A DNA stretch of 64,000 bases from Caenimonas koreensis DSM 17982 (GCF_009646335.1 NZ_WJBU01000006.1:1-64000), one strand, 5' to 3'. Shown: positions 1 through 9,468, counted from the first letter of the stretch. Numbers and translations are program-made. Notes: generated by a model not told the origin, from the letters alone.

Positions 1-2391
1 AACGCCAACGGCGAGCCGGTATCGGTAACCGACCCCTTGCAGCAAACAACAGCCCAAACGCTCGACGGCCTGAGCCGCCCAGTTCGCACGACCCTGCCCG
101 ACAGCGCGAGCGTGACCACAGACTGGAACGCGTCGGACCAGCTCACGCGAGTCACCGACCCCAAGGGCGTGCAGACCGGCTACGAGCAGAACGCCTTGGG
201 CGATGTGAAGCGCCAGACCAGCGCCGACGGCGGCAACGTCACCTACGAGCACGACGCCGCAGGCAATGTGATCGCAAGTACCGATGCCAAGGGCGTCAAA
301 ACGGCAATCACCCGCGACGCCTTGGGCCGCCCCACAGAAATTCGCCACGGCAACGAACCCGCCCAACAGTTCGAGTGGGACAGCAACAAGACGGGGTATC
401 TGGCCAGCATCAGCGACAAGACGGGTTCACTCGTCTTCGTGCGCGATGCGCAGGGCCGCATCACCAGCAAGACCTCCACCGTGCTGGACAACCCAGCCAC
501 GCCGAGCCGCTACACAGTGACCTACAGCTACGCAGCCGGAGAGCTCGCAGGCATGACCTACCCCAGCGGCCTTGCAGTGACCTACCAGCGCACAGCAGGC
601 CGCATCACAGGCGTATCTGTTCGCGAGCCCGGCACCGCCCGCAAGCCCAAGCCCACGATCCCGTTCATCAGCAGCCTCACGCACAACGCGCTCGGCCAGC
701 CGCAATCATGGACGTGGAGCACCGGCGACAACGCAGCCCGCACCTTCGACACAGATGGCCGCATGACGGCCACCGAGTTCTCAAGCTACGGCTACGACGC
801 GGCAGGCCGCATCACCAGCATCACGCAAGAGCTGTGGGCGCTACGCACCACGACGCTGGAGCTGTACCGCACGCCACTGACCTGGACCGCTGGCTACGAC
901 AACCGCGACCGCCTCACTTCCTTCACCCGAGCAGGCGCGAGCACCAACTACACCTACGACGCCAACTCCAACCGCCTCACGTCCATCGACAAGACCACCA
1001 GCGATACGGATATCGACGGCCAGTTCACCGAGCAAGACGCAGCCAGCACCACAAGCCAGGTGTCGTTGATGGATGGCGACAGCAACCGGCTGCTCGGCTT
1101 CACGCAGACGCTCACCACCATGAGCAACGGCAAGGTCAAGAGCGTGGTGACAGCGCCGGTGAACTACATCGTCAACGCGAACGGATCGATGACCAGTGAT
1201 GGCCTGCGAGAGTTCGACTACGACGCGGCGAACCGACTCGCCAAAGTGACCGTCAGCAAAGACGGCGAAGCCGCACGAGTGGTCTATCTGACCAACGCCA
1301 TGGGCCAGCGGGTGTTCAAGAGCGTCACGCAAGCCGAACAAACGCTGCCGAATGAAACGACGCTGGACGCAGGCTTCATCGCCTGGCTCAAGAAGTCGTT
1401 CGGCTGGCTGTTCACCAGCAGCAGCGCGACAACAGGTGCAGGCCTTGGCACGGCATACGTTTACGGCGACGGCGCCATCCCCGCATGGGCGATGCTGGGC
1501 GAGTACGACAACGGAAGCGCAGTGGGCAAAGGACGCACGGAATACATCTGGCTGCCGACGCAAGACGGCCAGGCATTGCCAGTGGGTATGTACCGCAACG
1601 GCAAGTTCTACGCAGTGCACGCGGACCACCTCGGCACGCCAAGACTGATCACCGACGAAGCCAACAAACCGGTGTGGCAGTGGCCCTATTCAGCGTTCGG
1701 CAACAACACGCCAACGGGAGTGCTGCAAGCGACGCCAAACCCGAAGCAGGCGATCACGAATCAGCCAGTGTTGCTCAAGGCAAGCAAGCCTATCGAGATG
1801 AACCTGCGGTTCCCGGGGCAGTACTTCGATGCGGAGACGGGGCTGTTCTACAACTGGCATCGGCTGTACGGTCCGAAGCTTGGAAGGTATTGGCAATTTG
1901 ACTTGACTGGACTGCATGGGGGCATCAATGGATTCGGCTATGTTGGCAACGCGCCGCTAACTAACGCGGACCCGTCGGGCTTACAGGCATTGATGCCCGT
2001 GCCAGGGCCGGGTGGCTTACCAATTCCCGCGCCAATTCCGACGCCAAACTCCTCTCCGCGACCTATTGATCCCACAGAACCTGGTCGACTCACTTACACA
2101 CCTGGAATCAACTTGCCCGATTTGGTGCTACCCCCATTCATCAGTGTGCCACTGCACATTGTTCAAATGCTGTGTGAGCCGGACCGTGAAAATACGCCAA
2201 CCACCAACCCTGACGATTTCGAATTCATAAGAGGCGCCAGTGGAAAGCGCAACAAGAAAACTGGGGAGATCTGGGAAAAAGACAAACTTCACAAAGACCA
2301 TTGGGAGGTCTATGGAGACCGAAAAGACTACGAAAAGGGTCGCCGCAACCGTGATGTGTGGGACGATGGACGCCCAAAGCGGAAGTTTTGA
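1..2391 (+). CDS. Rhs/YD-repeat protein, C-terminal part with toxin-like tip (5' truncated)
   Basis: The reading frame is open from the first base, so the N-terminus lies outside the window; about 796 residues remain. YD-type repeats are seen (for example YTYDANSNRL, YEHDAAGNV, FDYDAANRL), followed by the Rhs core (HADHLGTPRLI, then FDAETGLFYNWHRLYGPKLG) and the DPSGL boundary near residue 657. In this family the YD repeats form a hollow cocoon around a C-terminal toxin that is delivered by type VI secretion or another exporter. After the boundary comes a Pro-rich linker and a basic tip of about 140 residues ending in charged motifs (KDHWEVYGDRKDYEKG, RRNRDVWDDG). I cannot assign the tip to a named toxin family; a small nuclease is an inference from its basic charge. 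Base composition turns more AT-rich in the tip, as is usual for exchanged Rhs tips. Confidence 0.9.
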   Translation, partial: NANGEPVSVTDPLQQTTAQTLDGLSRPVRTTLPDSASVTTDWNASDQLTRVTDPKGVQTGYEQNALGDVKRQTSADGGNVTYEHDAAGNVIASTDAKGVKTAITRDALGRPTEIRHGNEPAQQFEWDSNKTGYLASISDKTGSLVFVRDAQGRITSKTSTVLDNPATPSRYTVTYSYAAGELAGMTYPSGLAVTYQRTAGRITGVSVREPGTARKPKPTIPFISSLTHNALGQPQSWTWSTGDNAARTFDTDGRMTATEFSSYGYDAAGRITSITQELWALRTTTLELYRTPLTWTAGYDNRDRLTSFTRAGASTNYTYDANSNRLTSIDKTTSDTDIDGQFTEQDAASTTSQVSLMDGDSNRLLGFTQTLTTMSNGKVKSVVTAPVNYIVNANGSMTSDGLREFDYDAANRLAKVTVSKDGEAARVVYLTNAMGQRVFKSVTQAEQTLPNETTLDAGFIAWLKKSFGWLFTSSSATTGAGLGTAYVYGDGAIPAWAMLGEYDNGSAVGKGRTEYIWLPTQDGQALPVGMYRNGKFYAVHADHLGTPRLITDEANKPVWQWPYSAFGNNTPTGVLQATPNPKQAITNQPVLLKASKPIEMNLRFPGQYFDAETGLFYNWHRLYGPKLGRYWQFDLTGLHGGINGFGYVGNAPLTNADPSGLQALMPVPGPGGLPIPAPIPTPNSSPRPIDPTEPGRLTYTPGINLPDLVLPPFISVPLHIVQMLCEPDRENTPTTNPDDFEFIRGASGKRNKKTGEIWEKDKLHKDHWEVYGDRKDYEKGRRNRDVWDDGRPKRKF

Positions 2392-2413
2392 AACGCCGAT
2401 TGTGGAGATGTAG

Positions 2414-2671
2414 ATGAAGACCGATGAAATTTGTGAGCGCTACTCTGAAAAGTCTGTAGGCCTCGTTGTACGGCTCTTGGATGACGACAATCAATCGCCG
2501 TCGACCGTTCTGATAGAAGGCTCGGTCGACGCTCTGAGAATGCTTGCGGAGCTTCTCGTGGCAGTTGCGGATGAGTCGGACAATGATGGGTTCTTCATAT
2601 CCCCATTCGGAGCAGGCAAAGTGCACTTCGGTAAAGCTTCTGAGCTTGGTGTCTATATTCATCGCACGTAG
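2414..2671 (+). CDS. putative Rhs immunity protein
   Basis: Small acidic protein of 85 residues starting 22 bases after the Rhs stop, with GGAG seven bases before the ATG. It has no signal peptide or membrane segment and contains a hydrophobic helix (ALRMLAELLVAVADE) near the middle. I do not recognise a family. Position directly behind the polymorphic tip, small size and opposite charge to the basic tip fit a cognate immunity protein that protects the producer by binding the tip. This is inference from context only. The local sequence is AT-richer than the rest of the window, like the tip. Confidence 0.6.
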   Translation: MKTDEICERYSEKSVGLVVRLLDDDNQSPSTVLIEGSVDALRMLAELLVAVADESDNDGFFISPFGAGKVHFGKASELGVYIHRT

Positions 2672-2877
2672 TTACCGCTGAAAAATCGCCGCGATACTTA
2701 CAAACTAGAAGTCGCTGTTCGAATCTGAAGAAGCGCCCTTTATTGACAGACACGTCGTCATCGATCCCAGAGGGCTTTCGAAAAATGATGCCGTAGGAGG
2801 CGTCCTCAGTGCGTAAGCCCTACGGTATCGCGCGCAAACGCAACTGGAAGCGTGAGCTGAAAATGTGTCAGGAAAAA

Positions 2878-3183
2878 ATGGAAAGTAAGACCGTTCAAAT
2901 CGAAGACCTTCGGTTGGCCTGTGATCGCATCTTCAGCTTCATCCTCAACGATCTGGGCATTGCCTCTGTTGAGCTGGATAAAAATCTCTATTGGACCTTG
3001 CCGGAAGAGGTTCGCTTTGACATGGCCCATACACCCACGCCTGACCACGTAGGAAGTTTGATCGACGACTACGAATTCGTTAGATCGGCTGTTGCTGATA
3101 GCGACCAGGCTTTGCCTCTGATGTTTCAGCATTTGGCACCGTTGCTTGAAGCGCTTTCCACCAAGATTCAAAGCTATCGATAG
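2878..3183 (+). CDS. small hypothetical protein, possible orphan immunity gene
   Basis: About 101 residues from the ATG at 2878, which has CAGGA five bases upstream. The frame also extends to a GTG at 2809 and an ATG at 2863, but the extra residues are basic and unlike the rest, so 2878 is preferred. The protein is acidic with the motifs LYWTLPEEVRFDM and GSLIDDYEFV, then a hydrophobic helix. I recall similar small proteins near Rhs and phage loci but cannot name a domain. It may be an immunity gene left from an earlier toxin tip, or an independent gene. The stretch 2672-2877 in front holds no other gene that I can support. Confidence 0.55.
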   Translation: MESKTVQIEDLRLACDRIFSFILNDLGIASVELDKNLYWTLPEEVRFDMAHTPTPDHVGSLIDDYEFVRSAVADSDQALPLMFQHLAPLLEALSTKIQSYR

Positions 3184-3223
3184 GCTGGACACGTGGCCTG
3201 CCTCAGACCTGTGCTGGACGCGG

Positions 3224-4243
3224 CTACGTCGAAGGCCGGTCATCCCGAAATGCCGCAGGCGTCGTCCCCGTCCATTCCCGAAACGCGCGGATAAAGCTCT
3301 TCTCGCTCGCAAAACCCACTGCTGCTGCTACCTGCTTCACCGGCTTGCGGCTGCGATGCAGCAAATCTTTCGCGCCCTCCAGCCGCACCTCGTCCTTGAG
3401 CTGCTGCAGGCTCGCGCCTTCTTCTTTCAGCTGCCGGTGCAAGGTGCGTGTGGACATGTGCAGTGCAGCCGCAATGTCGTCTGCGCTGCGCGACCGCGCA
3501 GGCTCGGCGAGCAGCGCGTGCCGCACCTGTTGCACCAGCAGCCGGTCGCGCCGGTATTGCAGCACCGTGAGCGGCAGCGCGCGTTGCAGCATCTGCTGCA
3601 ACGCCTTCTCGTCACGGCGCAGCGGCAACGCCAGGTAGCGCGCGTCGAAGCGAATCGATGCGTGGTCAGCGCCGAACTTCAGCGGCCCGCCAGGGAACAT
3701 GTGAACGTACGCGTCGGCATGCGGCGGCGCTGCAAACGGAAAGCTCGCGCCCTGCAGCGGAATGCGCGAGTCGATGTACCAGCAGGCCAGCCCGTGAACG
3801 TTGCGCAGCAAGTGCACCAGGCTGAACTCACGCTGCGCGGCTGGCGCGACAGGCTCCCCGGTCACGGTGATGGTCGCGCTCGTCGCAGTCGCCACCAGTT
3901 CGAGCTTCACGTCACCCGCGATCAGCGCGTGGTGGCGGCACCATCGCTTGAGTGCCACACCCAGGTTGGGCGAGGTCAGCGACGCGCGCGCGAGCATGCC
4001 GTAGCTGCCCCACGGCAGTTTGCGGCTGAAGGCACCCAGTGCCTCATCATCCAGCGCCTGCATCGCGGCACCGGACAACACCTCCATCTGGTGGGCGGTG
4101 ATGCGCAAGTCGGGCTTTTGCAGCTGTGCGGGCGTGATCGCCGCGAGCTTGAGTGCGGCATCCGGGCTGCGGCCGTCGCGGCGCATCGCGGCCGCGATGG
4201 CGCATGCGAACGCCATGGGTGTTGCGGCCGCGGGTGCCTTCAT
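3224..4243 (-). CDS. AraC-family transcriptional regulator
   Basis: 339 residues from the ATG at 4243. The N-terminal two thirds match the arabinose-binding-like domain found in OruR/ArgR-type AraC proteins (motifs LPWGSYGMLARA and LVHLLRNVHGLACWY). The C-terminal 90 residues carry two helix-turn-helix units (DIAAALHMSTRTLHRQL and VKQVAAAVGFASEKSFIRAFREWTG), typical of AraC DNA binding. The start is supported by an ATGA overlap with the stop of the upstream GAF gene (TGA at 4242-4240), which suggests translational coupling; an in-frame ATG at 4270 is less likely. The ligand and target genes are unknown. The divergent liuB gene lies beyond the partner gene, so control of leucine catabolism is possible but not shown. 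Confidence 0.85.
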   Translation of the reverse strand: MKAPAAATPMAFACAIAAAMRRDGRSPDAALKLAAITPAQLQKPDLRITAHQMEVLSGAAMQALDDEALGAFSRKLPWGSYGMLARASLTSPNLGVALKRWCRHHALIAGDVKLELVATATSATITVTGEPVAPAAQREFSLVHLLRNVHGLACWYIDSRIPLQGASFPFAAPPHADAYVHMFPGGPLKFGADHASIRFDARYLALPLRRDEKALQQMLQRALPLTVLQYRRDRLLVQQVRHALLAEPARSRSADDIAAALHMSTRTLHRQLKEEGASLQQLKDEVRLEGAKDLLHRSRKPVKQVAAAVGFASEKSFIRAFREWTGTTPAAFRDDRPST

Positions 4244-5232
4244 GCCGCCTGTGAAACGCAGGCCGCCCACATCGCCGCGGCATCGGCTTGCGGGCTGAGC
4301 TCCGACAGGCGCACCATCGCCGGCTCGATGCCGAATGTGAGCGTGACGCCATCGGGCATCGTGGCTGTCGCGGTTTTTTCAAGCAGCGGGCGCAGCATTT
4401 CTTCGAGGTACCACACCGACGGCGCGTTGTAGAGCGCGCTGAACACCGAGCCCGTCATGTGCGTGAGGATCGCCTCTGCGGGCATGCGGCTGCGCAGCAG
4501 CTGCGCCAGGACGGCGAGCGGTATATCCGGGTTGCTCGCGTGCAGCGCAATCACGGCGTCTTCCAGCCCCGTGCAGCGCAGCTGCACCAGCGCGAGCTGG
4601 CTGCCTTCGGCGCGTGCCTGCTCCACCCCCATGGCCAGCAGCTTGCGAAAGGCGCGCGGCCGCCAGCAGCCCGTGACCGGGTCGAGCGCATGGCGGCGCT
4701 GCACCATGTCGAGGTTCATCAGCATCGTCTTTTGCAGGCTGGATGCGGCGCTGGCGCGCAGTTCGGATTCGGCGATGCGGGCCAGGTCAATGATGCCTTC
4801 CATCTCGGCGCGGCTGAACGTGCGGGGAATCGTGTCGATGGCGCACAGCGTGCCCGCAAAAAGCTGCGGCGCGATCTGCAGCGGCCAGCCGATATAAGAG
4901 CGGATGCCCGGCGGGCCGGTGACCAGCGGGTTGTCCAGGAAGTCAGGGTCTTCCCACGTGTCCTTGATCACGAGCGGCCGTCGCATGGCCACTGCATGGC
5001 CGCAAAACGAGATGTCGCGGGCGGTGTGGTCAACGTCCAGCCCCTGCACCGAGCGGAACCACTGCTCGTCCTCCTCAACAATGGTCACCATGGCGATGGG
5101 CACGTGCAGGAGCCGCTGCAGTGTGCGCGTGATGCGGTCAAAACGCTCTTCGCGCGGCGCATAAGCGCAGTACGAGGCGCGGACGGCTTGCAGCCTTTCA
5201 GGCTCGTTGGCGGGCAGGGGTGCGGACTTCAT
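4240..5232 (-). CDS. GAF domain protein with degenerate GGDEF domain
   Basis: 330 residues from the ATG at 5232; the longer open frame upstream overlaps the liuB promoter and start and is not credible. Residues about 20-170 form a GAF sensor domain ([19 protein letters not shown] and [10 protein letters not shown]). The C-terminal part begins like a diguanylate cyclase ([16 protein letters not shown]), but at the expected GGDEF signature the sequence reads [11 protein letters not shown], so catalysis is unlikely. It probably acts as a cytoplasmic sensory or scaffold protein. The gene is divergent from liuB and coupled by ATGA to the AraC regulator, so the two products may act in one signalling step. 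Confidence 0.8.
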   Translation of the reverse strand: MKSAPLPANEPERLQAVRASYCAYAPREERFDRITRTLQRLLHVPIAMVTIVEEDEQWFRSVQGLDVDHTARDISFCGHAVAMRRPLVIKDTWEDPDFLDNPLVTGPPGIRSYIGWPLQIAPQLFAGTLCAIDTIPRTFSRAEMEGIIDLARIAESELRASAASSLQKTMLMNLDMVQRRHALDPVTGCWRPRAFRKLLAMGVEQARAEGSQLALVQLRCTGLEDAVIALHASNPDIPLAVLAQLLRSRMPAEAILTHMTGSVFSALYNAPSVWYLEEMLRPLLEKTATATMPDGVTLTFGIEPAMVRLSELSPQADAAAMWAACVSQAA

Positions 5233-5347
5233 GGGCGCATTGTGGAGCACATGGCCGCATGAAAGTGGCAGGAATTGCAACCTGCTTGACTGCTTGTGGA
5301 CAACCGGCGCGCTAGGATGTGGCACGACAAGAACGAGGACGCCACCC

Positions 5348-6955
5348 ATGCCCGCCCTGGAGACACAACTCAACCCCCGCTCTGCCGACTTCCAGGCCAA
5401 CGCTGCCGCCATGCGCGCGCTGGTTGATGACCTGAACGTGCAAGTTGCCAAGGCGGCTGCAGGCGGCGGCGAAACAGCCCGTGCCCGCCATGTGTCGCGC
5501 GGCAAACTGCTGCCACGTGAGCGGGTGCAGATGCTGCTGGACCCCGGCACACCTTTTCTTGAACTGTCCCCGCTGGCCGCGCACGGCATGTACAACGGCG
5601 ACGCGCCTTGCGCCGGCGTGATCGCCGGTATTGGCCGCGTGAGCGGGCGCGACTGCCTCATTGTGTGCAACGACGCCACCGTCAAAGGCGGCACCTATTA
5701 CCCGATGACGGTCAAGAAGCACCTTCGTGCGCAGGAAGTGGCGCAGCAGAACCACCTGCCGTGCATCTACCTCGTCGATTCAGGCGGCGCCAACCTGCCC
5801 AACCAGGACGAGGTGTTTCCCGACCGCGATCATTTCGGCCGCATCTTCTACAACCAGGCGAACATGTCCGCGCAGGGCATCGCGCAAATCGCGGTGGTGA
5901 TGGGCTCGTGCACTGCCGGCGGTGCGTATGTGCCCGCGATGAGCGACGAGACCATCATCGTCAAGAACCAGGGCACGATCTTCCTGGGCGGCCCGCCGCT
6001 GGTCAAAGCCGCCATCGGCGAAATCGTGTCAGCTGAAGACCTGGGCGGCGGCGATGTGCACACGCGCCTGTCGGGCGTGGCGGACCATCTCGCGCAAAAC
6101 GACATGCACGCGCTGGCCCTGGCGCGGCAAGCTGTGGCGACGTTGAATCGGTCGAAAGAACTGCCTGTCGAAACGCGCGAGCCCGTTGCCCCGAAGTTTG
6201 ATCCGAAGGAGCTGTACGGCGTGATCCCGACCGACGCACGCAAGCCGTTCGATGTGCGCGAGATCATTGCGCGCATCGTCGATGGCTCGCAGTTCCATGA
6301 ATTCAAGCAGCGCTACGGCACGACGCTGGTATGCGGCTTTGCGCACATTGAAGGCATGCCCGTGGGCATCATCGCCAACAACGGCATCCTGTTTTCCGAG
6401 TCGGCCCAGAAGGCCGCGCACTTCATCGAGCTGTGCTGCCATCGCAAGACGCCGCTCGTGTTCCTGCAGAACATCACCGGCTTCATGGTGGGCCGCAAAT
6501 ACGAGGCCGAGGGCATTGCACGGCACGGCGCGAAGATGGTCACGGCTGTGGCCACGGCCAGCGTACCCAAGTTCACCATCATCATCGGCGGCAGTTTTGG
6601 TGCGGGCAATTACGGCATGTGTGGCCGCGCCTATTCGCCGCGCTTTCTGTGGATGTGGCCGAACGCGCGCATCTCGGTGATGGGCGGCGAGCAGGCGGCC
6701 AGCGTGCTTGCCACCGTGAAGCGGGATGGCATCGAAGGCAAGGGCGGCCAGTGGAGCGCTGATGAAGAAGCAGCTTTCAAGCAACCGTTGCTCGACCAGT
6801 TCGCGCACCAGTCGCATCCGTATTACGCGAGCGCGCGCCTGTGGGACGACGGCGTGATCGACCCCGCCGATACGCGCCGCGTGCTGGCGCTGGGCTTGTC
6901 GGCGTCGCTCAATGCGCCGATCGGCGAGCCGAAGTTCGGCGTGTTCCGGATGTGA
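5348..6955 (+). CDS. liuB: methylcrotonyl-CoA carboxylase, beta (carboxyltransferase) subunit
   Basis: 535 residues. It transfers CO2 from carboxybiotin to 3-methylcrotonyl-CoA in leucine catabolism and works as a complex with the biotin-bearing alpha subunit encoded at 12716-14734. Family motifs are clear: [17 protein letters not shown] and [18 protein letters not shown] in the N-lobe, [16 protein letters not shown], then [11 protein letters not shown] and [16 protein letters not shown] in the C-lobe that binds acyl-CoA. Length is normal for the family. The ATG at 5348 has GAGGA about ten bases upstream. It opens the catabolic operon, but the next liu-type genes follow only after the vapBC insertion. 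Confidence 0.95.
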   Translation: MPALETQLNPRSADFQANAAAMRALVDDLNVQVAKAAAGGGETARARHVSRGKLLPRERVQMLLDPGTPFLELSPLAAHGMYNGDAPCAGVIAGIGRVSGRDCLIVCNDATVKGGTYYPMTVKKHLRAQEVAQQNHLPCIYLVDSGGANLPNQDEVFPDRDHFGRIFYNQANMSAQGIAQIAVVMGSCTAGGAYVPAMSDETIIVKNQGTIFLGGPPLVKAAIGEIVSAEDLGGGDVHTRLSGVADHLAQNDMHALALARQAVATLNRSKELPVETREPVAPKFDPKELYGVIPTDARKPFDVREIIARIVDGSQFHEFKQRYGTTLVCGFAHIEGMPVGIIANNGILFSESAQKAAHFIELCCHRKTPLVFLQNITGFMVGRKYEAEGIARHGAKMVTAVATASVPKFTIIIGGSFGAGNYGMCGRAYSPRFLWMWPNARISVMGGEQAASVLATVKRDGIEGKGGQWSADEEAAFKQPLLDQFAHQSHPYYASARLWDDGVIDPADTRRVLALGLSASLNAPIGEPKFGVFRM

Positions 6956-6993
6956 TGTATAGTGTGTATGAAAACTTAACTTTCTACACATCA
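6953..6993 (+). promoter_or_regulatory. probable vapBC promoter/operator with inverted repeat
   Basis: Imperfect inverted repeat: TGATGTATAG at 6953-6962 pairs with CTACACATCA at 6984-6993 (9 of 10), separated by 21 bases. It spans the liuB stop codon and ends at the vapB start. TATAGT at 6958-6963 could be a -10 box; no good -35 is seen. VapB-type ribbon-helix-helix antitoxins normally bind such repeats with VapC to repress their own operon, so autoregulation is the likely role. Confidence 0.45.
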
Positions 6994-7289
6994 TGCGCAC
7001 CAATATCGATATTGACGATGCCCTCATGGAAGGCGCCATGCGCGCTGGGCACTTCAAGACCAAGAAAGAGGCAGTCGAGGCTGGCCTTGCCTTGCTCGCC
7101 CGGCAAGCCGCTTACCGCGAGATCCTGAAGTGGGAAGGCAAGCTCCAGTGGGACGGCGATGACGAGCCCGGCGGGCTTGTCTATCCGCCTCACACACCGG
7201 CACCGCCATTGGTGCTGCGCGAGCCAACGGCGAAGGAGTTGGCTGCCAAGAGCACTGCGACCAGGAAGAAGCCCCATGGTCGTCGTTGA
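6993..7289 (+). CDS. vapB: VapB-type antitoxin
   Basis: 98 residues. The N-terminus (MRTNIDIDDALMEGAMRAG, then TKKEAVEAGLALLARQ) is a ribbon-helix-helix DNA-binding domain of the VapB family. The C-terminal half is Pro-rich and basic, as expected for the flexible segment that wraps and inhibits the toxin. The end overlaps the vapC start by 14 bases, the normal coupled arrangement. The product should repress its own promoter and neutralise VapC until Lon/Clp proteolysis releases it; this is family knowledge. Confidence 0.88.
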   Translation: MRTNIDIDDALMEGAMRAGHFKTKKEAVEAGLALLARQAAYREILKWEGKLQWDGDDEPGGLVYPPHTPAPPLVLREPTAKELAAKSTATRKKPHGRR

Positions 7290-7674
7290 TTCGGGCGTGT
7301 GGATCGACTTCTTCAACGGTGCGGACACGCCGCAGCAATCGGTCCTGCGGCAATTGCTGGCGCGCGGCGAGGCGCCGCTCATCGTGCCGGACCTGGTCCT
7401 CTACGAAGTGCTGCGTGGTTTTCGCCATGAGCGTGACTTCCTGCAGGCCGAGAAATTGATGCTGTCGTTGACCATCGAATCCACAGGCGGGCAGGCACTT
7501 GCCCAACGCGCAGCAGCGCACTACCGCAGCCTCCGCTCCACGGGCATCACGATCCGAAATTCCATCGATGTGTTGCTCGCGACGTTTTGCATCGAACGCG
7601 GCTATGTGCTGCTGCACCGCGACCGCGATTTCGATGCCTTCGAGGAATTGCGCGGCCTGCAGGCCCTGCATTGA
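7276..7674 (+). CDS. vapC: VapC-type PIN-domain ribonuclease toxin
   Basis: 132 residues from the ATG at 7276, inside the vapB 3' end. The PIN-domain acidic residues are in place: D5 (VVVDSGVWIDFF), E44 (LVLYEVLRG), D98 (IRNSIDVLLATFC) and D116 (LLHRDRDFD). VapC toxins are Mg-dependent endoribonucleases that often cut tRNA or rRNA; the target here cannot be read. All catalytic residues are intact, so the pair should be active. The stop is five bases before the next gene, so that gene may be expressed from the vapBC promoter. Confidence 0.9.
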   Translation: MVVVDSGVWIDFFNGADTPQQSVLRQLLARGEAPLIVPDLVLYEVLRGFRHERDFLQAEKLMLSLTIESTGGQALAQRAAAHYRSLRSTGITIRNSIDVLLATFCIERGYVLLHRDRDFDAFEELRGLQALH

Positions 7675-7679
7675 ACGAT

Positions 7680-9461
7680 ATGAAGAATCCGCTCTTGTCT
7701 GTCTGGGTGCTGCGCGCCGCGCTACCCGCAATGGCACTAGCTGCAAGTGCCTCGGCGAGCGGCGCGATACCTCTGATCGTGCCAATGGAGCGGCGCATCG
7801 AACTACGGATCGAATCAGCACCGCTGGACGACGTTCTCTTCCAGCTTTCCTATGCTTTGCACCCAGCCTGCCGGGAAGATGGGAAAGGCTGGAACGACGG
7901 TTCCAGTTTCGAAATCATGGGCCGGCCGCAGGGCAGCGAACGGTTGGTGAAGTCGATTGGGCAAAGCAATGCAGCCATCAAGACCCGCTTTCCGGAAGCC
8001 GAAGCCGGCGACTTTGTCGTGGTCGCCAATCGACCGGGATCCCCGTCAGGCCATGCAGGACTGAAACAGGGCGACTTCATTGTTCCGGCCAAGCGCACTG
8101 AGGAAACTAATCAGGGCACCCCCACTAGAGAGTCCGCTTCCGAAACGGCAAAGCGGCTCGCAGACGAGCGCGAGAAGCGGTATTCCGAAAATCCGGTCGT
8201 GACCCGCACCGTGCGCAGAAACGGCCAGACTTCGGAGATTCCCGTTCGGCTGGTGCGCGTATGCGCGATGCGCTTGCACGTTTTCGACAGCCAGTACATG
8301 TATGCGGACTCGGACGGGGCCATGGTCTTTCTTACGGCCCCCTTCATGAAGGGGCTTGACGCGTTGGAGGCCAAGGTAGTGTTGGCGCACGAAGCGGCGC
8401 AAGTGGCATTGGGCTTCTCCAAGAATCGCGAACGGGGCAAGATGCTTGCAGAGGCCGTCCTGGGCTCGTTGGTGACATTGGGAGAGAACCGCGAGAGCGG
8501 ACTAAGCCCTGCAACCGATCAGCAACTGATTGCCGCGGACCGTCTTGCAATGCGCACCCTGGTGCAGATGGGTGTCGAGCCGCTTGCCTATCTTGTCATC
8601 ATGAAGAAGTTGACCGCAGAGTCGGGCGTCTTCAGCGGGCCTACTTATGGCCGTACGCGACCATTGAGCGCCGCCCGGGCGGCCGACATCGAGAAGAATA
8701 TCGAGCTCTGGACTGGGGAGCGCAAGTTGCTGATATCTGCGGGCCTGCCGTTGGAAGCAGCACTGGCAGTGACCAGTCGCCTGCGCGAAGTCGTCCGCGA
8801 GCGGGATCGTACGTTTGGTGTCAATGCCACGGCGGCTACCAACGCAATGGCGGCCGACGCGCAGCCCGCCGTCTCATTGCGCGTGGGCGAACTGGACATC
8901 CGCGGCCGATTCATCCGGCTACCCGGTACCAACTGGAGCTTGGCGGCAGATACGGGCGGGCCCGTGAACAATAGGGGCCAGGACGTTGCCAAGTCCTATC
9001 AGGCGTATGCGACCCACATCGAAGCAGATGCGGCGCGGTGGTCTGTCGCCTTCATGATTTGGGACAACAACATTACGATGCCCCAATGGTCTTCCAACGC
9101 TTGTGCGCCCGCGAGTGAATTTCACAGGGAAGAATTTGCCCCTTCACGAGATTTTCCTGATTGCATCAAGATCTTCCGGCGTGATCGCCATCTCGTTGGA
9201 TCTCTCGACGATCCGCTGTATTCGCAGGCCCGGAGGTGGCTGAACGCCCGGTCACTCAAGATTGATGGCCCCCTCTACGAGATTTTCTATACGCGCTATG
9301 GCCGCGATGGTTTCGGCTGGGTCCGTGCCTTTGTGCCGACAAAGGAATTCACCGACGAGAAGGAAGCCGTCGAGTGGAGTGCGCAGCTACGCGCGTCGAT
9401 GCAAGGTTTGTTCGACGGTCATGAGCAACGCGCTAGCCTTCCTTCTCTCCCGAGGCAATGA
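7680..9461 (+). CDS. exported M48-like protein with broken HExxH motif
   Basis: 593 residues with a signal peptide (cleavage likely after ALAASASASG, around residue 27). A central part resembles M48-type peptidases, but the zinc site reads H237-E-A-A-Q241, so the second histidine is replaced by glutamine and proteolysis is doubtful. A PDZ-like stretch precedes it (GDFVVVANRPGSPS, then GLKQGDFIVP). The C-terminal 170 residues are a separate region of unknown function. It may serve as a periplasmic chaperone, inhibitor or scaffold. The gene starts five bases after vapC and ends seven bases before the acyl-CoA dehydrogenase, so it is squeezed between unrelated genes. Start at 7680 is the first ATG that yields a clean signal peptide. 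Confidence 0.7.
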   Translation: MKNPLLSVWVLRAALPAMALAASASASGAIPLIVPMERRIELRIESAPLDDVLFQLSYALHPACREDGKGWNDGSSFEIMGRPQGSERLVKSIGQSNAAIKTRFPEAEAGDFVVVANRPGSPSGHAGLKQGDFIVPAKRTEETNQGTPTRESASETAKRLADEREKRYSENPVVTRTVRRNGQTSEIPVRLVRVCAMRLHVFDSQYMYADSDGAMVFLTAPFMKGLDALEAKVVLAHEAAQVALGFSKNRERGKMLAEAVLGSLVTLGENRESGLSPATDQQLIAADRLAMRTLVQMGVEPLAYLVIMKKLTAESGVFSGPTYGRTRPLSAARAADIEKNIELWTGERKLLISAGLPLEAALAVTSRLREVVRERDRTFGVNATAATNAMAADAQPAVSLRVGELDIRGRFIRLPGTNWSLAADTGGPVNNRGQDVAKSYQAYATHIEADAARWSVAFMIWDNNITMPQWSSNACAPASEFHREEFAPSRDFPDCIKIFRRDRHLVGSLDDPLYSQARRWLNARSLKIDGPLYEIFYTRYGRDGFGWVRAFVPTKEFTDEKEAVEWSAQLRASMQGLFDGHEQRASLPSLPRQ

Positions 9462-9468
9462 GGCACGC

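Noticed and set aside
3146-4432. 428-codon plus-strand frame over the AraC gene
   Set aside because: Its product is Arg/His/Ala-rich and is the shadow of the clear AraC coding region.
5286-5318. liuB promoter (TTGACT with TAGGAT)
   Set aside because: The spacing is 21 bases and no better pair is seen, so I do not list it as a supported site.
4243-5694. Longer version of the GAF protein starting at 5694
   Set aside because: The extra 154 residues overlap the liuB start on the other strand and are low-complexity; the ATG at 5232 gives the natural GAF start.
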